Shown: one piece after another, positions 49,760 through 59,274 of the stretch | How the letters are laid out: each line of letters begins with the position of its first letter | How positions within the stretch are numbered: the stretch's first letter is position 1 | NCBI GenBank assembly: GCA_029881495.1 | Contig: JAOUMJ010000003.1 | Span: 1-64,000 of the forward strand | Source: Nitrospinota bacterium | Lineage (GTDB): Bacteria > Nitrospinota_A > UBA7883 > JACRGQ01 | DNA: 64,000 nucleotides | Direction of reading: 5' to 3' | Notes under the pieces: model-generated | Database searches by the model: none | Told to the model about the DNA's origin: nothing | Seen by the model: only the letters and a program-made list of their open reading frames with translations | Position numbers and translations under genes: made by a program

Positions 49760-50508
49760 ATCCCCCTGTAATAGACCTTCGGCTCAAGGCCGAGGTCCTC
49801 TCGAATCCGTTTAGGAGCATGCTCTTTAATATATTTTGAGATATCGCTGTTTGGGTCGTTAAGATTGCCGAAGATCATCGCCTTTTCACCTTCACGATCG
49901 CAGGCGGTAACGCATGCAGGGAGTTGCCCGTCATCTATAAGGTGCACGCAGAAATTGCATTTTTCAACAACCCCCTTGGAGCGTATTGGCACTTTCGGGT
50001 TTGTCCAATCTCTTGTTTTTTTGAAGACGAAAGACCTCGCTTTGTAGGGGCACGCGATCATGCAATACCTGCAGCCGATACAGCGGTGCTTGTCGACAAG
50101 CACAATGCCGTCTTTCCTGGTAAATGTCGCCGCGGTAGGGCAGACATGCTGGCACGGCGGATGTTCGCAGTGATTGCAGAGAAGAGGAAGCGATATCTTT
50201 TTTTCAGGAGCGTTCTTCGGTGAAATGGTCGCCTTCCGGATCCAGTGCGCGTCTATTTTCTCGTCGCCAAAGAGCGGGACGTTATTTTCTTTTCTGCAGG
50301 CGGAGGTGCAGGCGGTGCAATCTTCCTTGCAGAGGTTGGTATCGATAACCATTCCCCATCTGTTTTTATCGGAAGCAGAACTATCATTAGCGCGCGCTTC
50401 GGCTTTTTGGGTGAACAGCGTAATGCCAGGGGCTATCGCCGTGCCGACAAGCAACGCGCTCCCTTTCAAGCCTTCCTTTAAAAATGAGCGCCTGTTAATT
50501 TCCGTCAT
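49756..50508 (-). CDS. dsrO: DsrO, periplasmic iron-sulfur subunit of DsrMKJOP
   Basis: A 250-residue ferredoxin-like protein that carries electrons between DsrJ and DsrP on the periplasmic side. It begins with a twin-arginine signal (NRRSFLKEG, hydrophobic stretch to about residue 37), so it is exported folded with its clusters. Cysteine motifs: CKEDCTACTSAC (about 58-69), CNHCEHPPCQHVCP, CIGCRYCMIACP and CNFCVHLI plus CVTACDREG, for four [4Fe-4S] clusters. It follows dsrJ by 15 bases. Confidence 0.94.
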   Translation of the reverse strand: MTEINRRSFLKEGLKGSALLVGTAIAPGITLFTQKAEARANDSSASDKNRWGMVIDTNLCKEDCTACTSACRKENNVPLFGDEKIDAHWIRKATISPKNAPEKKISLPLLCNHCEHPPCQHVCPTAATFTRKDGIVLVDKHRCIGCRYCMIACPYKARSFVFKKTRDWTNPKVPIRSKGVVEKCNFCVHLIDDGQLPACVTACDREGEKAMIFGNLNDPNSDISKYIKEHAPKRIREDLGLEPKVYYRGI

Positions 50509-50523
50509 ACTCTTTCCTCATCC

Positions 50524-50880
50524 CTACTTGTAGTAATGGCAATCGAAACATTCAGGGTTCGCGCCAACGTATTCGTGGCACCTGTCGCAGAACTCTTCCC
50601 TGCTAGTGTGACAACTGCTGCAGTTGTGCAGGGAGTGCGAGATCTTCCTTACACCTTCGCGTACAGCCTCATCCCTGGAGTTTTTAAGGACTATCATATG
50701 GTTGGCCCGCATGTAGGCTGTCTCTTCCACGCATTTGCTACCGGCTTCGGCAGGTATTACGAGATTAGGCCCCGCTTTTTTTTCCGAAAAGGCGCTGGAG
50801 CCAAATGTATACAGGAGGGGCGTTGCCAGCAGAGCTAGCACGATTGCCAGTATCGCTATTGAACCCGATTTTGTATTCAT
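50524..50880 (-). CDS. dsrJ: DsrJ, periplasmic triheme cytochrome c
   Basis: A 118-residue protein with an N-terminal uncleaved or cleavable signal (residues 7-27) and three haem-binding motifs CSSCH, CDRCH and CFDCH in the C-terminal 30 residues. A cysteine at about residue 50 (SKCVEETA) may be the unusual His/Cys axial ligand known for DsrJ. It is the periplasmic end of DsrMKJOP. It lies 6 bases after dsrK. Confidence 0.95.
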   Translation of the reverse strand: MNTKSGSIAILAIVLALLATPLLYTFGSSAFSEKKAGPNLVIPAEAGSKCVEETAYMRANHMIVLKNSRDEAVREGVRKISHSLHNCSSCHTSREEFCDRCHEYVGANPECFDCHYYK

Positions 50881-50886
50881 TTAACG

Positions 50887-52389
50887 CTACTCACCTTTTC
50901 CGCCAAGCACGATGGCGTTACTTACCAGTTGATGTACGCCCATTACCGCATCCATCGAAATATCATGATAGGGGAGAACCTTGGTGAACTGCGCCTTGCA
51001 TATGGCGCAGATCATCGCCATGGCGTTCACCTTTTTGCCATCCATGACGTCCTTTAGCGCCGCAACGCGAGGGGAGACCCCTTTCACACGAATCTCCATC
51101 AGTTCATCCGTGAGAAGACCGCCGCCACCGCCACAGCAGAATGTTTGCTCTCCGGTGGTCCTCGGATCCATCTCCACGAAATTGTTGCAGACGCTCTTTA
51201 GGACTTCACGAGGAATGGAAAGCTGGCCACCTTCACGATCGCCCATTCTGCTCCCTCTTGCTACGTTGCAGGAGTCGTGATAGGTGACTACAAATTCGTC
51301 GTTTGCGCTCTTATCGATCTTCAAGGCCCCTCTTTTGAGGAGATCGTTCGTAAATTCGCAAATGTGCTGTGGATATTGGTAGTTCGGATCGAGAAAATCA
51401 AATGGGCCGTTAAGGGTGTTCCAGAATGAGTATGCGACGCGCCAGGCGTGTCCGCATTCCCCGACAACTATCCGTTTTGCCTTCAGCTGGCGAGCGGCAT
51501 CTACTATCCTTTGCGCTATTTTCCTCATCTGTTCGTAGTTCCCCATGAACAGACCGAAATTCGCGAATTCGGAAGCATATGAACTGAAGGTGAAGCTTAT
51601 GCCTGCCTGGTGGAAAACCTTAGCGTACCCGGCAAGAGAATCAATATGGGGCGAGGAGAAAAAATCTGCCGAAGGTGCAATTAAAAGAACTTCCGCTCCT
51701 TCAACGTCAAGTGGGAATTTTACATCCACCCCAGTTGTCTCCTGCACGTCCTCTTCCATGAAGTCGAGGGTGCTTTGGAGCGCCGGTTTTGGAATTCCAA
51801 GGTTGTTGCCAAGCTCATGCACCTTACCCATGATCTCAAGCGAATACTTTTGCCCCACGCCGACGGACTGCATCAGTTCCCGTGCCGCCATGGTAATTTC
51901 CGCCGTGTCTATTCCAAAGGGGCAGAATACAGAACATCTTCTGCATTCGGAGCATTGAAAGAAGTATGAATACCACTCCTTGAGAGTTTCTTCCGTCAAC
52001 TCTTCGGCTCTGGTGTATGAGCCGAAATATTTGCCCCCTGTCGTGAAATATTTTCTATATATCTTTCGGAGGAGTTCCTGTCTCCCTACCGGCATATTGT
52101 TCGGGTCGCCAGTCGTTAGGAAGTAGTGGCATTTATCCGAACAGCTTCCGCATTTAACGCAGATCTCCATGTAGAGTTTCAGAGATTTATATTTTTGAAG
52201 AAGCTCTTCAAATTTTTTCAGCAATACTTCCTGCCAGTTGTCCACGAGCTTTTCAGGAAAGCCCATCGCCCTCATGTGGTCTTCGCTTGCAGGGTGGCAT
52301 TTCAATCCGGCTGTAGCGCCAGGTTTTACCGCGGGAGTGGCCAGAATCGGGCCATCATATATGGGAAGGTCGTATTTCTCGTTTGCCAT
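50887..52389 (-). CDS. dsrK: DsrK, heterodisulfide reductase-like catalytic subunit
   Basis: DsrK is an HdrD-like iron-sulfur protein that is thought to act on the DsrC cysteine pair (disulfide or trisulfide). The 500-residue protein has two ferredoxin motifs (CVKCGSCSDKC at about 77-87, CSECRRCSVFCP at about 145-156) and two CCG-type motifs: a single-Cys form in YHDSCNVARGS and the full FCCGGGGGLL near residue 415, for the special [4Fe-4S] site. It begins immediately after the dsrM stop codon. Confidence 0.95.
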   Translation of the reverse strand: MANEKYDLPIYDGPILATPAVKPGATAGLKCHPASEDHMRAMGFPEKLVDNWQEVLLKKFEELLQKYKSLKLYMEICVKCGSCSDKCHYFLTTGDPNNMPVGRQELLRKIYRKYFTTGGKYFGSYTRAEELTEETLKEWYSYFFQCSECRRCSVFCPFGIDTAEITMAARELMQSVGVGQKYSLEIMGKVHELGNNLGIPKPALQSTLDFMEEDVQETTGVDVKFPLDVEGAEVLLIAPSADFFSSPHIDSLAGYAKVFHQAGISFTFSSYASEFANFGLFMGNYEQMRKIAQRIVDAARQLKAKRIVVGECGHAWRVAYSFWNTLNGPFDFLDPNYQYPQHICEFTNDLLKRGALKIDKSANDEFVVTYHDSCNVARGSRMGDREGGQLSIPREVLKSVCNNFVEMDPRTTGEQTFCCGGGGGLLTDELMEIRVKGVSPRVAALKDVMDGKKVNAMAMICAICKAQFTKVLPYHDISMDAVMGVHQLVSNAIVLGGKGE

Positions 52390-53130
52390 TTAGTTTCCTC
52401 CCCCTCTGTTTGCCCAAGGATTCACCCATCGCACTTCACGCACGTTCTCAACCTGCATCCGCGTCGGGCTGAAGAATATCCCGCCTGAATGGAGAAGTTT
52501 GCTGAACGGGAAATATCCCGCCAGCAGAAGCACGAGTGAGTAGTGCGTGATGAACAGTGTGCTTTCCGGAATGTTCACTGGGCTAAGCGTGATCAGTCCG
52601 ATTATGAATGCCTTTATGGATGCCACGTCCGGGTGAAAAAGGAGTTTTAGAGCGATGCCGCTGAGAGCTATAAGCAACAGCAGAAGGAGAGCGAATATAT
52701 CGGCCCCGGATGTTATGAAATTCAACCTGTCAACGTATCGCCTCATTATCCAGAGGAATATGAGCGGTACCGGCAGCAGAAGGCCGGCGACAACTCCAAT
52801 TGGCTGTATGAACGCAATGGAACAGCTGAGAGGTTCCACGAAATACCTGAGGTGCCTTAGGAATACCAGAAGGAGTATCAGGTGAAGGGTGTATCCTCCG
52901 AGCCAAGTCCACCTGTTGCCCCTGAAAACGCTCTCGAATGTCGCTATCAGCCTGGCATTTTTTAATATTACACCGACGGCTGTGGTTGGCTGGGGTGTTG
53001 TCGCAATATTCAAAGGTGACGGCGTAACCGCGTAACCCCAAAGCTTATAAATGAGGCCGCCGAAGAATACCGCGGCGACCATGTAGCTTAGGGCGATATA
53101 CACCACAGACAGAGCAGATAACTCTCCCAT
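52390..53130 (-). CDS. dsrM: DsrM, cytochrome b-like membrane subunit (short form)
   Basis: A 246-residue membrane protein with about five to six transmembrane helices, homologous to the HdrE/NarI-type haem b subunit; conserved histidines occur in LHLILLLVFLRHLRYF and in the last helix region (ITHYSLV). It passes electrons between DsrK and quinone. The length is like that of sulfur-oxidiser DsrM as I remember it; sulfate-reducer forms are often longer. It starts after AAAGGTTGG and lies directly upstream of dsrK. Confidence 0.93.
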   Translation of the reverse strand: MGELSALSVVYIALSYMVAAVFFGGLIYKLWGYAVTPSPLNIATTPQPTTAVGVILKNARLIATFESVFRGNRWTWLGGYTLHLILLLVFLRHLRYFVEPLSCSIAFIQPIGVVAGLLLPVPLIFLWIMRRYVDRLNFITSGADIFALLLLLLIALSGIALKLLFHPDVASIKAFIIGLITLSPVNIPESTLFITHYSLVLLLAGYFPFSKLLHSGGIFFSPTRMQVENVREVRWVNPWANRGGGN

Positions 53131-53159
53131 ACCAACCTTTCAGCAGAAAATTTCTATTT

Positions 53160-53492
53160 TTATACGCAACCGGTAGGTTTCGGCAGGCCAGCTATTTTAC
53201 AAGCCTGTTTTGCCGGTCCGGCCGGGTAAAGTTCGTAAAGATACTTTGTGTTCCCTTTTTCCTTGCCAAGTTTCTTGCCGAGTTCTTTCGTAAGAATACG
53301 TATCATCGGGGCGATCTTATATTCCTTGTAGTAATCACGAAGGAAATTTACAACTTCCCAATGGGCTTCAGTCATATTCAGTCCTTCGGACTTTGCCATT
53401 TCGTCGGCTATCTCCTGGTTCCAGTCATCAAGGTTTTTCAGGTATCCCTCTTCATCTGTTTCAATTGTCTTGCCAGCTACTTCCATCGACAT
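53160..53492 (-). CDS. dsrC: DsrC sulfur carrier protein
   Basis: DsrC carries the sulfur atom that DsrAB oxidises, bound between its two conserved C-terminal cysteines. The 110-residue protein ends in CKIAGLPKPTGCV: Cys98 and Cys109 are the two conserved cysteines, so it is a true DsrC and not a TusE-like one-Cys form. It starts after GGAGGGATAACT. It is between dsrN and dsrM, as in several reverse-Dsr clusters. Confidence 0.97.
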   Translation of the reverse strand: MSMEVAGKTIETDEEGYLKNLDDWNQEIADEMAKSEGLNMTEAHWEVVNFLRDYYKEYKIAPMIRILTKELGKKLGKEKGNTKYLYELYPAGPAKQACKIAGLPKPTGCV

Positions 53493-53511
53493 AGTTATCC
53501 CTCCAATCAGG

Positions 53512-54972
53512 TTAAATGGTTACTTTTTCCAAACTTGTCTCTTTGCTTAAAGAGAAAAGTGATTTTGGCAGTTTTGAATAATTGATTCGTTTTGCGAAGT
53601 TGACGAATCCTTCAGCCCAGTTCGTGCACCCGAGATGATGCAGGTGACAGAAGGAGGCTGTTACGTTTTTATAGACGATACCGTCATGCTTGCCGTCTAT
53701 CCCGTTCCCTCTTAACACATCAAACGCGAAATCGGTATGGGATGAATTCACCACTTCGCCATAATGGAATTCATGCGCCTTCATTTCACCTACACAGGTG
53801 ATCCATGGAGACTTTCCCGTAGATTTCAATGTCATATAGCCGTGCCCCTTTGGGCGTTTTCTTATGATAACTTCGCAGTCAAGCGCGCCTACCATCGGAG
53901 CGGTGACGTTTTTCCACGATACCGATTTCGCAAGGTATATTAGGCCGCCGCATTCAGCATGAACAGGCATACCGTTTTCAATGGAGAGCCTTATATCCTC
54001 GCGAAGCGATTCGTTCATCCCTATTTTTTCCATGAACGCCTCTGGAAATCCTCCGCCGACGTAAAGGGCATCGATATTTTCAGGGAGCCTGCCATCCATG
54101 AGACTGTTGACAGGGACAAGATTTGCTCCCGCGCTACGCAATGCTTCAAGATTCTCGGGATAGTAAAAGGTAAATGCCTTATCCTTCACTACGCCGATAG
54201 TGACAGAAGGGGTAGGGAAGGTCGCGCTCTTTACAGGTTCGAAAGCCATTGGCTCTGCCGAGCTGGCGATTTCGAGTATCCTGTCGAGGTTCACAGAGGC
54301 GCCAACCACTTTCGCGATCTCCTTCACGGCAGGGTATAGCCCCATCTCTTCGCCAGCAGGCATGAGTCCGAGATGCCTTTCCAGAACCTCCATCTCTTTC
54401 GATTTGCGGATAACTCCTAGTATCTCCATATCGCAATACTTTTCTATCACGGCGCGCAGTTTTTGCTCATGTCTGGCGCTCGCAACCTTATTCAAAATCA
54501 CGCCGGCAATCCTGATATCGGGCTCAAAAGCCTTGTATCCAAGGAGGAGAGGAGCTACGCCGCGCGTAATCCGGCTGGTGTCCAACACTATCACGACAGG
54601 AGCATTTAGGTGTCTCGCAAGGTTCGCGGTAGATCCTTCGCCGTCTACTTCTATAGAGTCGTAAAGACCCTTGTTCCCTTCGATGATATTAACATCCGAG
54701 TTCCTCGAGTGTCTGGAGAATACGTCCAATACGCCATCCCAGCCGGTCATGAAATAATCGAGATTGTGGCACTCCTTCCCGGCGGCGGTTGAGAGCCAGC
54801 CGGGATCTATATAATCAGGCCCTTTCTTGTATGGCTGGACGTTTATCCCCCGTTCCGCCAGGGCGGCGCATATCCCTACTGTGGTTACAGTTTTCCCTGA
54901 ACTTTTATGCCCGGCGGAAATAACCACTCTTGGGCAGTTGCGAGTAAGGTCTGATTTCATATCAATATCCAT
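53512..54972 (-). CDS. dsrN: DsrN, cobyrinate a,c-diamide synthase-like amidase
   Basis: DsrN belongs to the CbiA family and is thought to amidate sirohydrochlorin for the siroheme amide of DsrAB. The 486-residue protein has the ATP-binding P-loop GHKSSGKTVTTVGICAAL (about 21-38), an YKKGPDYIDP segment, and a C-terminal glutamine amidotransferase domain with HAECGGLIYLA (nucleophile Cys). I chose ATG 54972, after CAAGGTG, 26 bases downstream of dsrL; the longer open frame upstream runs inside dsrL and is not coding. It follows dsrL and precedes dsrC. Confidence 0.92.
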   Translation of the reverse strand: MDIDMKSDLTRNCPRVVISAGHKSSGKTVTTVGICAALAERGINVQPYKKGPDYIDPGWLSTAAGKECHNLDYFMTGWDGVLDVFSRHSRNSDVNIIEGNKGLYDSIEVDGEGSTANLARHLNAPVVIVLDTSRITRGVAPLLLGYKAFEPDIRIAGVILNKVASARHEQKLRAVIEKYCDMEILGVIRKSKEMEVLERHLGLMPAGEEMGLYPAVKEIAKVVGASVNLDRILEIASSAEPMAFEPVKSATFPTPSVTIGVVKDKAFTFYYPENLEALRSAGANLVPVNSLMDGRLPENIDALYVGGGFPEAFMEKIGMNESLREDIRLSIENGMPVHAECGGLIYLAKSVSWKNVTAPMVGALDCEVIIRKRPKGHGYMTLKSTGKSPWITCVGEMKAHEFHYGEVVNSSHTDFAFDVLRGNGIDGKHDGIVYKNVTASFCHLHHLGCTNWAEGFVNFAKRINYSKLPKSLFSLSKETSLEKVTI

Positions 54973-54998
54973 TTTACACCTTGCAAGCGGATTACGCG

Positions 54999-56798
54999 TT
55001 ACAATCCCATTCCCATTTCGATATAGCCGCATGGACACGCTTCCGCACAGATATGGCAACCGTTGCATCGGGTATAATCGGTAAACATCGTTTTTCCTTT
55101 TGGCCGATCGATATCTTTGCTGATAGCCTCGCGCGGACAGTGAACACGGCACTGGTCACAGACAAAACAGAGTCCGCAACTCATGCATCGTTTCGACTCT
55201 GCGATAGCGTGTTCCATGCTGAGCGTTTTTTTGATCTCTTCGAAGCCGGTTGTGCGCACGTTGACAGGGAGTTCTTCTTCTTCGTGCCGCTCCATGGGAG
55301 GATAGTAATCCCTCCTCATTTTGTTGAAACTGATCGGGCGAACCTGCGGTCTTGCGCGGTACTCCCTCTTGCTCAGGAAATCGTCCATCGCTTCAGCGGC
55401 AATGCGCCCCTGACCAACCGATTTTGTCGAGATACCTAGGCCGAGAGCGTCCCCCCCCGCGAATATGCCCTTATGACGTGTTTCGTGATTTTTATCGGCT
55501 TCAACCCAGCCATGCGCGTTGGCAATTTCAGCCAGACCTCCCGGCAGTTCCGGCGCCTGACCGATACCTACAATGACTGTGTCGGCATTAACGGAGAATT
55601 CCGAACCTGGAATTGGTTCTGGCCTTCTTCTGCCAGATTTGTCCGGCTCGCCCAGCTGCATCCTGACGCATTTGATAGCCGTAGCCCGGCCATCCTTTAC
55701 GGCAAATTCAATGGGCGCGGCAAGGAATTCCATTTTGATCCCTTCCTTGATGGCTTCATTAACGTCTTCAGCGATTGCGGGCATTTCTGCCTGTGTTCGC
55801 CTGTAGAGTATTGTCACGTTCGCCTTTTCCATCATCCTTTTCGTTACACGCGCGGAATCAAGCGCGGTTTTGCCGTCTGTCGCGCTCATTTCATCATCCG
55901 AAGAGCTCAGGAGGCGAAGAGACGTTCTCGCGGCATCAACAGCCGAATCGCCGCCGCCGATAACGACGACGTTTTTACCTATCTCGACTTTTGCGCCAGA
56001 TTTGACCCTGTTGAGGTAGCTTGCGCCTGTGAATACGTTCGCTGAATCCTCGCCGTCAATTCCGATGGTGACCCCTTTATGAGCTCCGATCGCGAGATAT
56101 ACTGCGTCATAATCCTTTTTGATTTTGTTGAAATCAATATCAACGCCGATTCTCGTATTGCATTTCAGCTCAATGCCAAGGTCGAGTATGTTCTGGATCT
56201 CCTTGTCCAGGATATCGACCGGCAGCCTGTATTGGGGGATGCCGTAGCGAAGCATACCGCCAGGTTTCTCGAACCCCTCATAGATAGTCACCTTGTAGCC
56301 GCGTCTGGCCAGCTGGTAGGCGCAGGAGAGGCCGGAAGGACCAGAGCCGATAACGGCAATCTTCTTGTTGTTGCTCTTCTCGACAAGCTTTTTAAATTTC
56401 AGGCCGCGCTTCAAGCCATGATCCCCGATATAACGCTCGAAGTTGTTGATAGCCACGGAGCCATCCTCAAGATGCTGTCTGTTGCACCCCTTTTCGCAAG
56501 GGTGGGGGCATATCCTCCCATGAGTCGCCGGCATCGGATTCTTATCAGTCAAGATGTACCAGGCTTCATCAAAGGAAGCCTGTACATCCCTCTTGTAGAT
56601 ATCGCTCTGCGCGACCTGGGTAAGGTATCCTCGTATGTCCTCGCTACTCGGGCATTCGCTCCTGCAAGGAGGAAGACTCTGAACGTAGACCGGACATTTC
56701 CAACTCTGCCCATTGGTAACTACTATCTTTTCAGGGTCGCCTTTCCTTAGTAAGGAATCGTCGAAGACCTTTCCGGGCTCAATTATCGTTGTTTTCAT
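54999..56798 (-). CDS. dsrL: DsrL, NAD(P)H:acceptor iron-sulfur flavoprotein partner of DsrAB
   Basis: DsrL is a GltD-like flavoprotein that exchanges electrons between NAD(P)H and DsrAB, and is required for sulfur oxidation in Allochromatium. The 599-residue protein has N-terminal cysteines (CPVYVQSLPPCRSECP, ICPHPCEKGC), FAD fold GSGPSGLSCAYQLARRG (about 151-167), nucleotide fold GGGDSAVDAARTSL, and a C-terminal two-cluster ferredoxin (CMSCGLCFVCDQCRVHCP and CNGCHICAEACPCG, about 540-592). It lies 25 bases after dsrB, where sulfate reducers would instead have dsrD. I cannot tell the DsrL subtype. Confidence 0.93.
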   Translation of the reverse strand: MKTTIIEPGKVFDDSLLRKGDPEKIVVTNGQSWKCPVYVQSLPPCRSECPSSEDIRGYLTQVAQSDIYKRDVQASFDEAWYILTDKNPMPATHGRICPHPCEKGCNRQHLEDGSVAINNFERYIGDHGLKRGLKFKKLVEKSNNKKIAVIGSGPSGLSCAYQLARRGYKVTIYEGFEKPGGMLRYGIPQYRLPVDILDKEIQNILDLGIELKCNTRIGVDIDFNKIKKDYDAVYLAIGAHKGVTIGIDGEDSANVFTGASYLNRVKSGAKVEIGKNVVVIGGGDSAVDAARTSLRLLSSSDDEMSATDGKTALDSARVTKRMMEKANVTILYRRTQAEMPAIAEDVNEAIKEGIKMEFLAAPIEFAVKDGRATAIKCVRMQLGEPDKSGRRRPEPIPGSEFSVNADTVIVGIGQAPELPGGLAEIANAHGWVEADKNHETRHKGIFAGGDALGLGISTKSVGQGRIAAEAMDDFLSKREYRARPQVRPISFNKMRRDYYPPMERHEEEELPVNVRTTGFEEIKKTLSMEHAIAESKRCMSCGLCFVCDQCRVHCPREAISKDIDRPKGKTMFTDYTRCNGCHICAEACPCGYIEMGMGL

Positions 56799-56823
56799 GC
56801 AATACTCCTGCTTCTGGAATAGG

Positions 56824-57906
56824 TTATGTCCTTACATGTGACGACATGTTAAATGTTGACCTTGCGGCAGGGCTGTCGTCAATGTGGTACTTCGTGAATT
56901 CAAATCCTGTTTCCTCAAAGAAGCGGGGCCAGCCGACCCTGTCGATCCACTCACCAATCCGTTCCCAGGGTTTGGCGCCTTTTCTGTACGCATTTAAAAT
57001 CTTGTCTACCGCTTCGGTTACTTCGGGCCAGCGCGGCGGATTGTTCGGGAGACCGAAAACTGCCAGCTTCATGAAGCTTGGTCCTTTTCTGGTGCTGGAA
57101 GACTTTCCTCCAACAAAAATGGAAATCGTATCCGTATCCGAATCGCGGATTTCCATTGCCGGGCACTGACCGTGGCAAGCGCCGCAATACATGCACTTCT
57201 CTTCTACAACCTCTACAGACTGCTTCCCATTCACAATTTTCGGCCTGATAGCGGCAACAGGGCATATGGCAACGACCTTGGGGACTTCGCAGTTCGGAAC
57301 ATTGTTATGGTCAATCCTCGGCGCGTGATGATGCTGCATGTTGAACGCGATATCAGACTGTCCACCGCAGTTTATTTGGCAACATGATGTCGACATGCGA
57401 ACGCGGTTGGGGAGATTCTCGTTTTTGAACTCATCAATGAGATGATCCATCATCGCTTTTACTGAACCGGCGGCATCCGTATTCGGAAGGTTGCAATGGA
57501 GCCACCCCTGCGTGTGAAGTATGTTCGAGATGGAAGGGCCGGTACCGCCTATCGGGAAGCCAAGTGTTTTCTCGACCTCTTTTATGAGAGGTTCAATATT
57601 GGATTCTTTCGCAAGTCCGAACTCCAGATTGTTCCTCGTAGTGAAGCGAACAAATCCTTCCGAGTATTTGTCAGCAATATCGCAAATTTGCCTTATCTTG
57701 TGGACGCTTAACGTCCTTGGCGAACCTGCGCGAACTGTGAAGAGTTTGTCGCCGTTTTCAGCCACATGTACAAGTACGCCCGGCTTGATCCTTTCATGGT
57801 ATTTCCACTTGCCGTAGTTCTTCTTCATCAATGGATGAAGATATTTCGTATAGTCGGGTGCACCGTTATCGCGCGGCGCAAGTTTTTGACCAGTTGTTGA
57901 ACTCAT
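56824..57906 (-). CDS. dsrB: Dissimilatory sulfite reductase, beta subunit (reverse type likely)
   Basis: A 360-residue siroheme sulfite reductase subunit. Visible: the siroheme/[4Fe-4S] cysteines in STSCCQINCGG (about 175-185), the ferredoxin-type CMYCGACHGQCP near 245, and the substrate-side RFTTRNNLEFG around residue 90. With DsrA it forms an alpha2beta2 enzyme that, in an oxidiser, turns DsrC-bound sulfur into sulfite. The start codon follows GAGGGA, which overlaps the dsrA stop. DsrL follows directly. Confidence 0.97.
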   Translation of the reverse strand: MSSTTGQKLAPRDNGAPDYTKYLHPLMKKNYGKWKYHERIKPGVLVHVAENGDKLFTVRAGSPRTLSVHKIRQICDIADKYSEGFVRFTTRNNLEFGLAKESNIEPLIKEVEKTLGFPIGGTGPSISNILHTQGWLHCNLPNTDAAGSVKAMMDHLIDEFKNENLPNRVRMSTSCCQINCGGQSDIAFNMQHHHAPRIDHNNVPNCEVPKVVAICPVAAIRPKIVNGKQSVEVVEEKCMYCGACHGQCPAMEIRDSDTDTISIFVGGKSSSTRKGPSFMKLAVFGLPNNPPRWPEVTEAVDKILNAYRKGAKPWERIGEWIDRVGWPRFFEETGFEFTKYHIDDSPAARSTFNMSSHVRT

Positions 57907-57909
57907 AGC

Positions 57910-59181
57910 TTATCCCTCAACTTTCTCGTTACTGACAATATCTTTGTTCATCACCGAAGGATTCCTCTTTTTCTCCCCGCCGAAATTTGACGGAGCAAGC
58001 TCCTCAAATTTGATGTACGGGCTTACCCTTGGTTCGCGGACCATTCTTGGATCTGGCTTGATGCCTACATTCTCAAGGAAAGTGCCGAGCCCAATGCGCG
58101 CGATGAATTCGCCGACACGCTCATGCTCAAGACCGTTATCGGCCCAGAAATCCCATATCCTTTCAATAAGCTCGGTGAGCTTATCCCAGTCCTCTTTCGT
58201 TTCGAGTTTCATGAAAGGAACCAGAACAGAACCCATCGTGTCGCCAATCTTAAGCGTTCGTTTTCCGCCAATAAGTATTGTTACACCCTTGTCCTTGCCG
58301 GGAGCCAAAGCCCTGTTCATTACGTTGATGCAGTGCATGCAGTGAACGCACGAGTCATCGTCAACGACCATCTTCTTGCCGTCGAGCTTCATGCAATTCG
58401 CGGGACAGCGGCTGATTACAACGTCCTTCACGTATTCTTCGCCGTTTTTATCGATGAATTTCGCTACTTCGGCCTGGTCTATCAGCATCGGTCCGCGCCA
58501 AGTACCTATGATAGGCATATCGGAGCGCTGCATGGAGTTTGCGCAGTCGTTCGCGCAACCGGAGAGTTTGAATTTGTACTTGTAGGAGAATTCAGGCCTG
58601 TGAAGGAAGCCGATGAATGTATCGGTAATGTGTTTTGTCACGCCCATGGTGTCGTAGCAGGCCATTTCACATCGTGCCTGTCCAACGCAGCAGGCGAGGG
58701 TCCTCATCGCGGCACCCGAACCACCGATGTCCCACCCTTTTTCCATCAGCGCTTCGCCGGCGACGAATGTCTGCTCCGTGTTTGAACCTAGCATCAGGAT
58801 ATCGCCGGTCATACCGTGCAGCTGCATGATGCCTGCGCTATGTTTTTCGCTGATATCGCAAAGCTCGCGCAATGCGTCGGTGGAGTATACGAAACCGGGC
58901 GGCTCGATAACGCGTATGGTATGGAATTCCTTAATATCAGGATATTTGTGACCAAGTTCCGAAAGGCGGGCAATAACGCCGCCGCCGTACTGAGGAAGGT
59001 TGACTAGCGTTCCCTGCCAGTAGTTCCACCTGTTTTCGTAGGATTCTTCAAGCTGATCCAGTAGCTGGTCAACCGAAGGTTTTTCCTCTGCCAAGCCCTT
59101 CAAATCGGTCACAAAGCTGGGCCATGGACCGCTTTCAAGTTGATCTAGCAGGGGCCTTTTCTTATTTTTTGTCTTTGCCAT
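57910..59181 (-). CDS. dsrA: Dissimilatory sulfite reductase, alpha subunit (reverse type likely)
   Basis: The 423-residue catalytic alpha subunit. Counting from GTG 59211, siroheme-cluster cysteines are visible in LACCVGQARCEMAC (about C174-C185) and SGCANDC (C219, C223), and the ferredoxin motif is CPANC ... CVHCMHCINV (about 280-308). I place the start at ATG 59181, which has GAGGG at the right distance and begins MAKTKNKKRPLLDQLESGPW like known DsrA. The GTG at 59211 would add ten residues. It sits downstream of dsrEFH rather than at the head of the cluster. Confidence 0.96.
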   Translation of the reverse strand: MAKTKNKKRPLLDQLESGPWPSFVTDLKGLAEEKPSVDQLLDQLEESYENRWNYWQGTLVNLPQYGGGVIARLSELGHKYPDIKEFHTIRVIEPPGFVYSTDALRELCDISEKHSAGIMQLHGMTGDILMLGSNTEQTFVAGEALMEKGWDIGGSGAAMRTLACCVGQARCEMACYDTMGVTKHITDTFIGFLHRPEFSYKYKFKLSGCANDCANSMQRSDMPIIGTWRGPMLIDQAEVAKFIDKNGEEYVKDVVISRCPANCMKLDGKKMVVDDDSCVHCMHCINVMNRALAPGKDKGVTILIGGKRTLKIGDTMGSVLVPFMKLETKEDWDKLTELIERIWDFWADNGLEHERVGEFIARIGLGTFLENVGIKPDPRMVREPRVSPYIKFEELAPSNFGGEKKRNPSVMNKDIVSNEKVEG

Positions 59182-59274
59182 ATTACCCTCACTTATAGAA
59201 GTTTCTGTCACTGCCTGAACAATTAACTATCAACAAACCGTCTCACAGGACGGCAACTACACTAATAAACAACG

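Noticed and set aside
53512-55152. Longer start for dsrN running into dsrL
   Set aside because: The upstream extension lies entirely in dsrL coding sequence and has no conserved pattern; ATG 54972 has a good ribosome-binding site.
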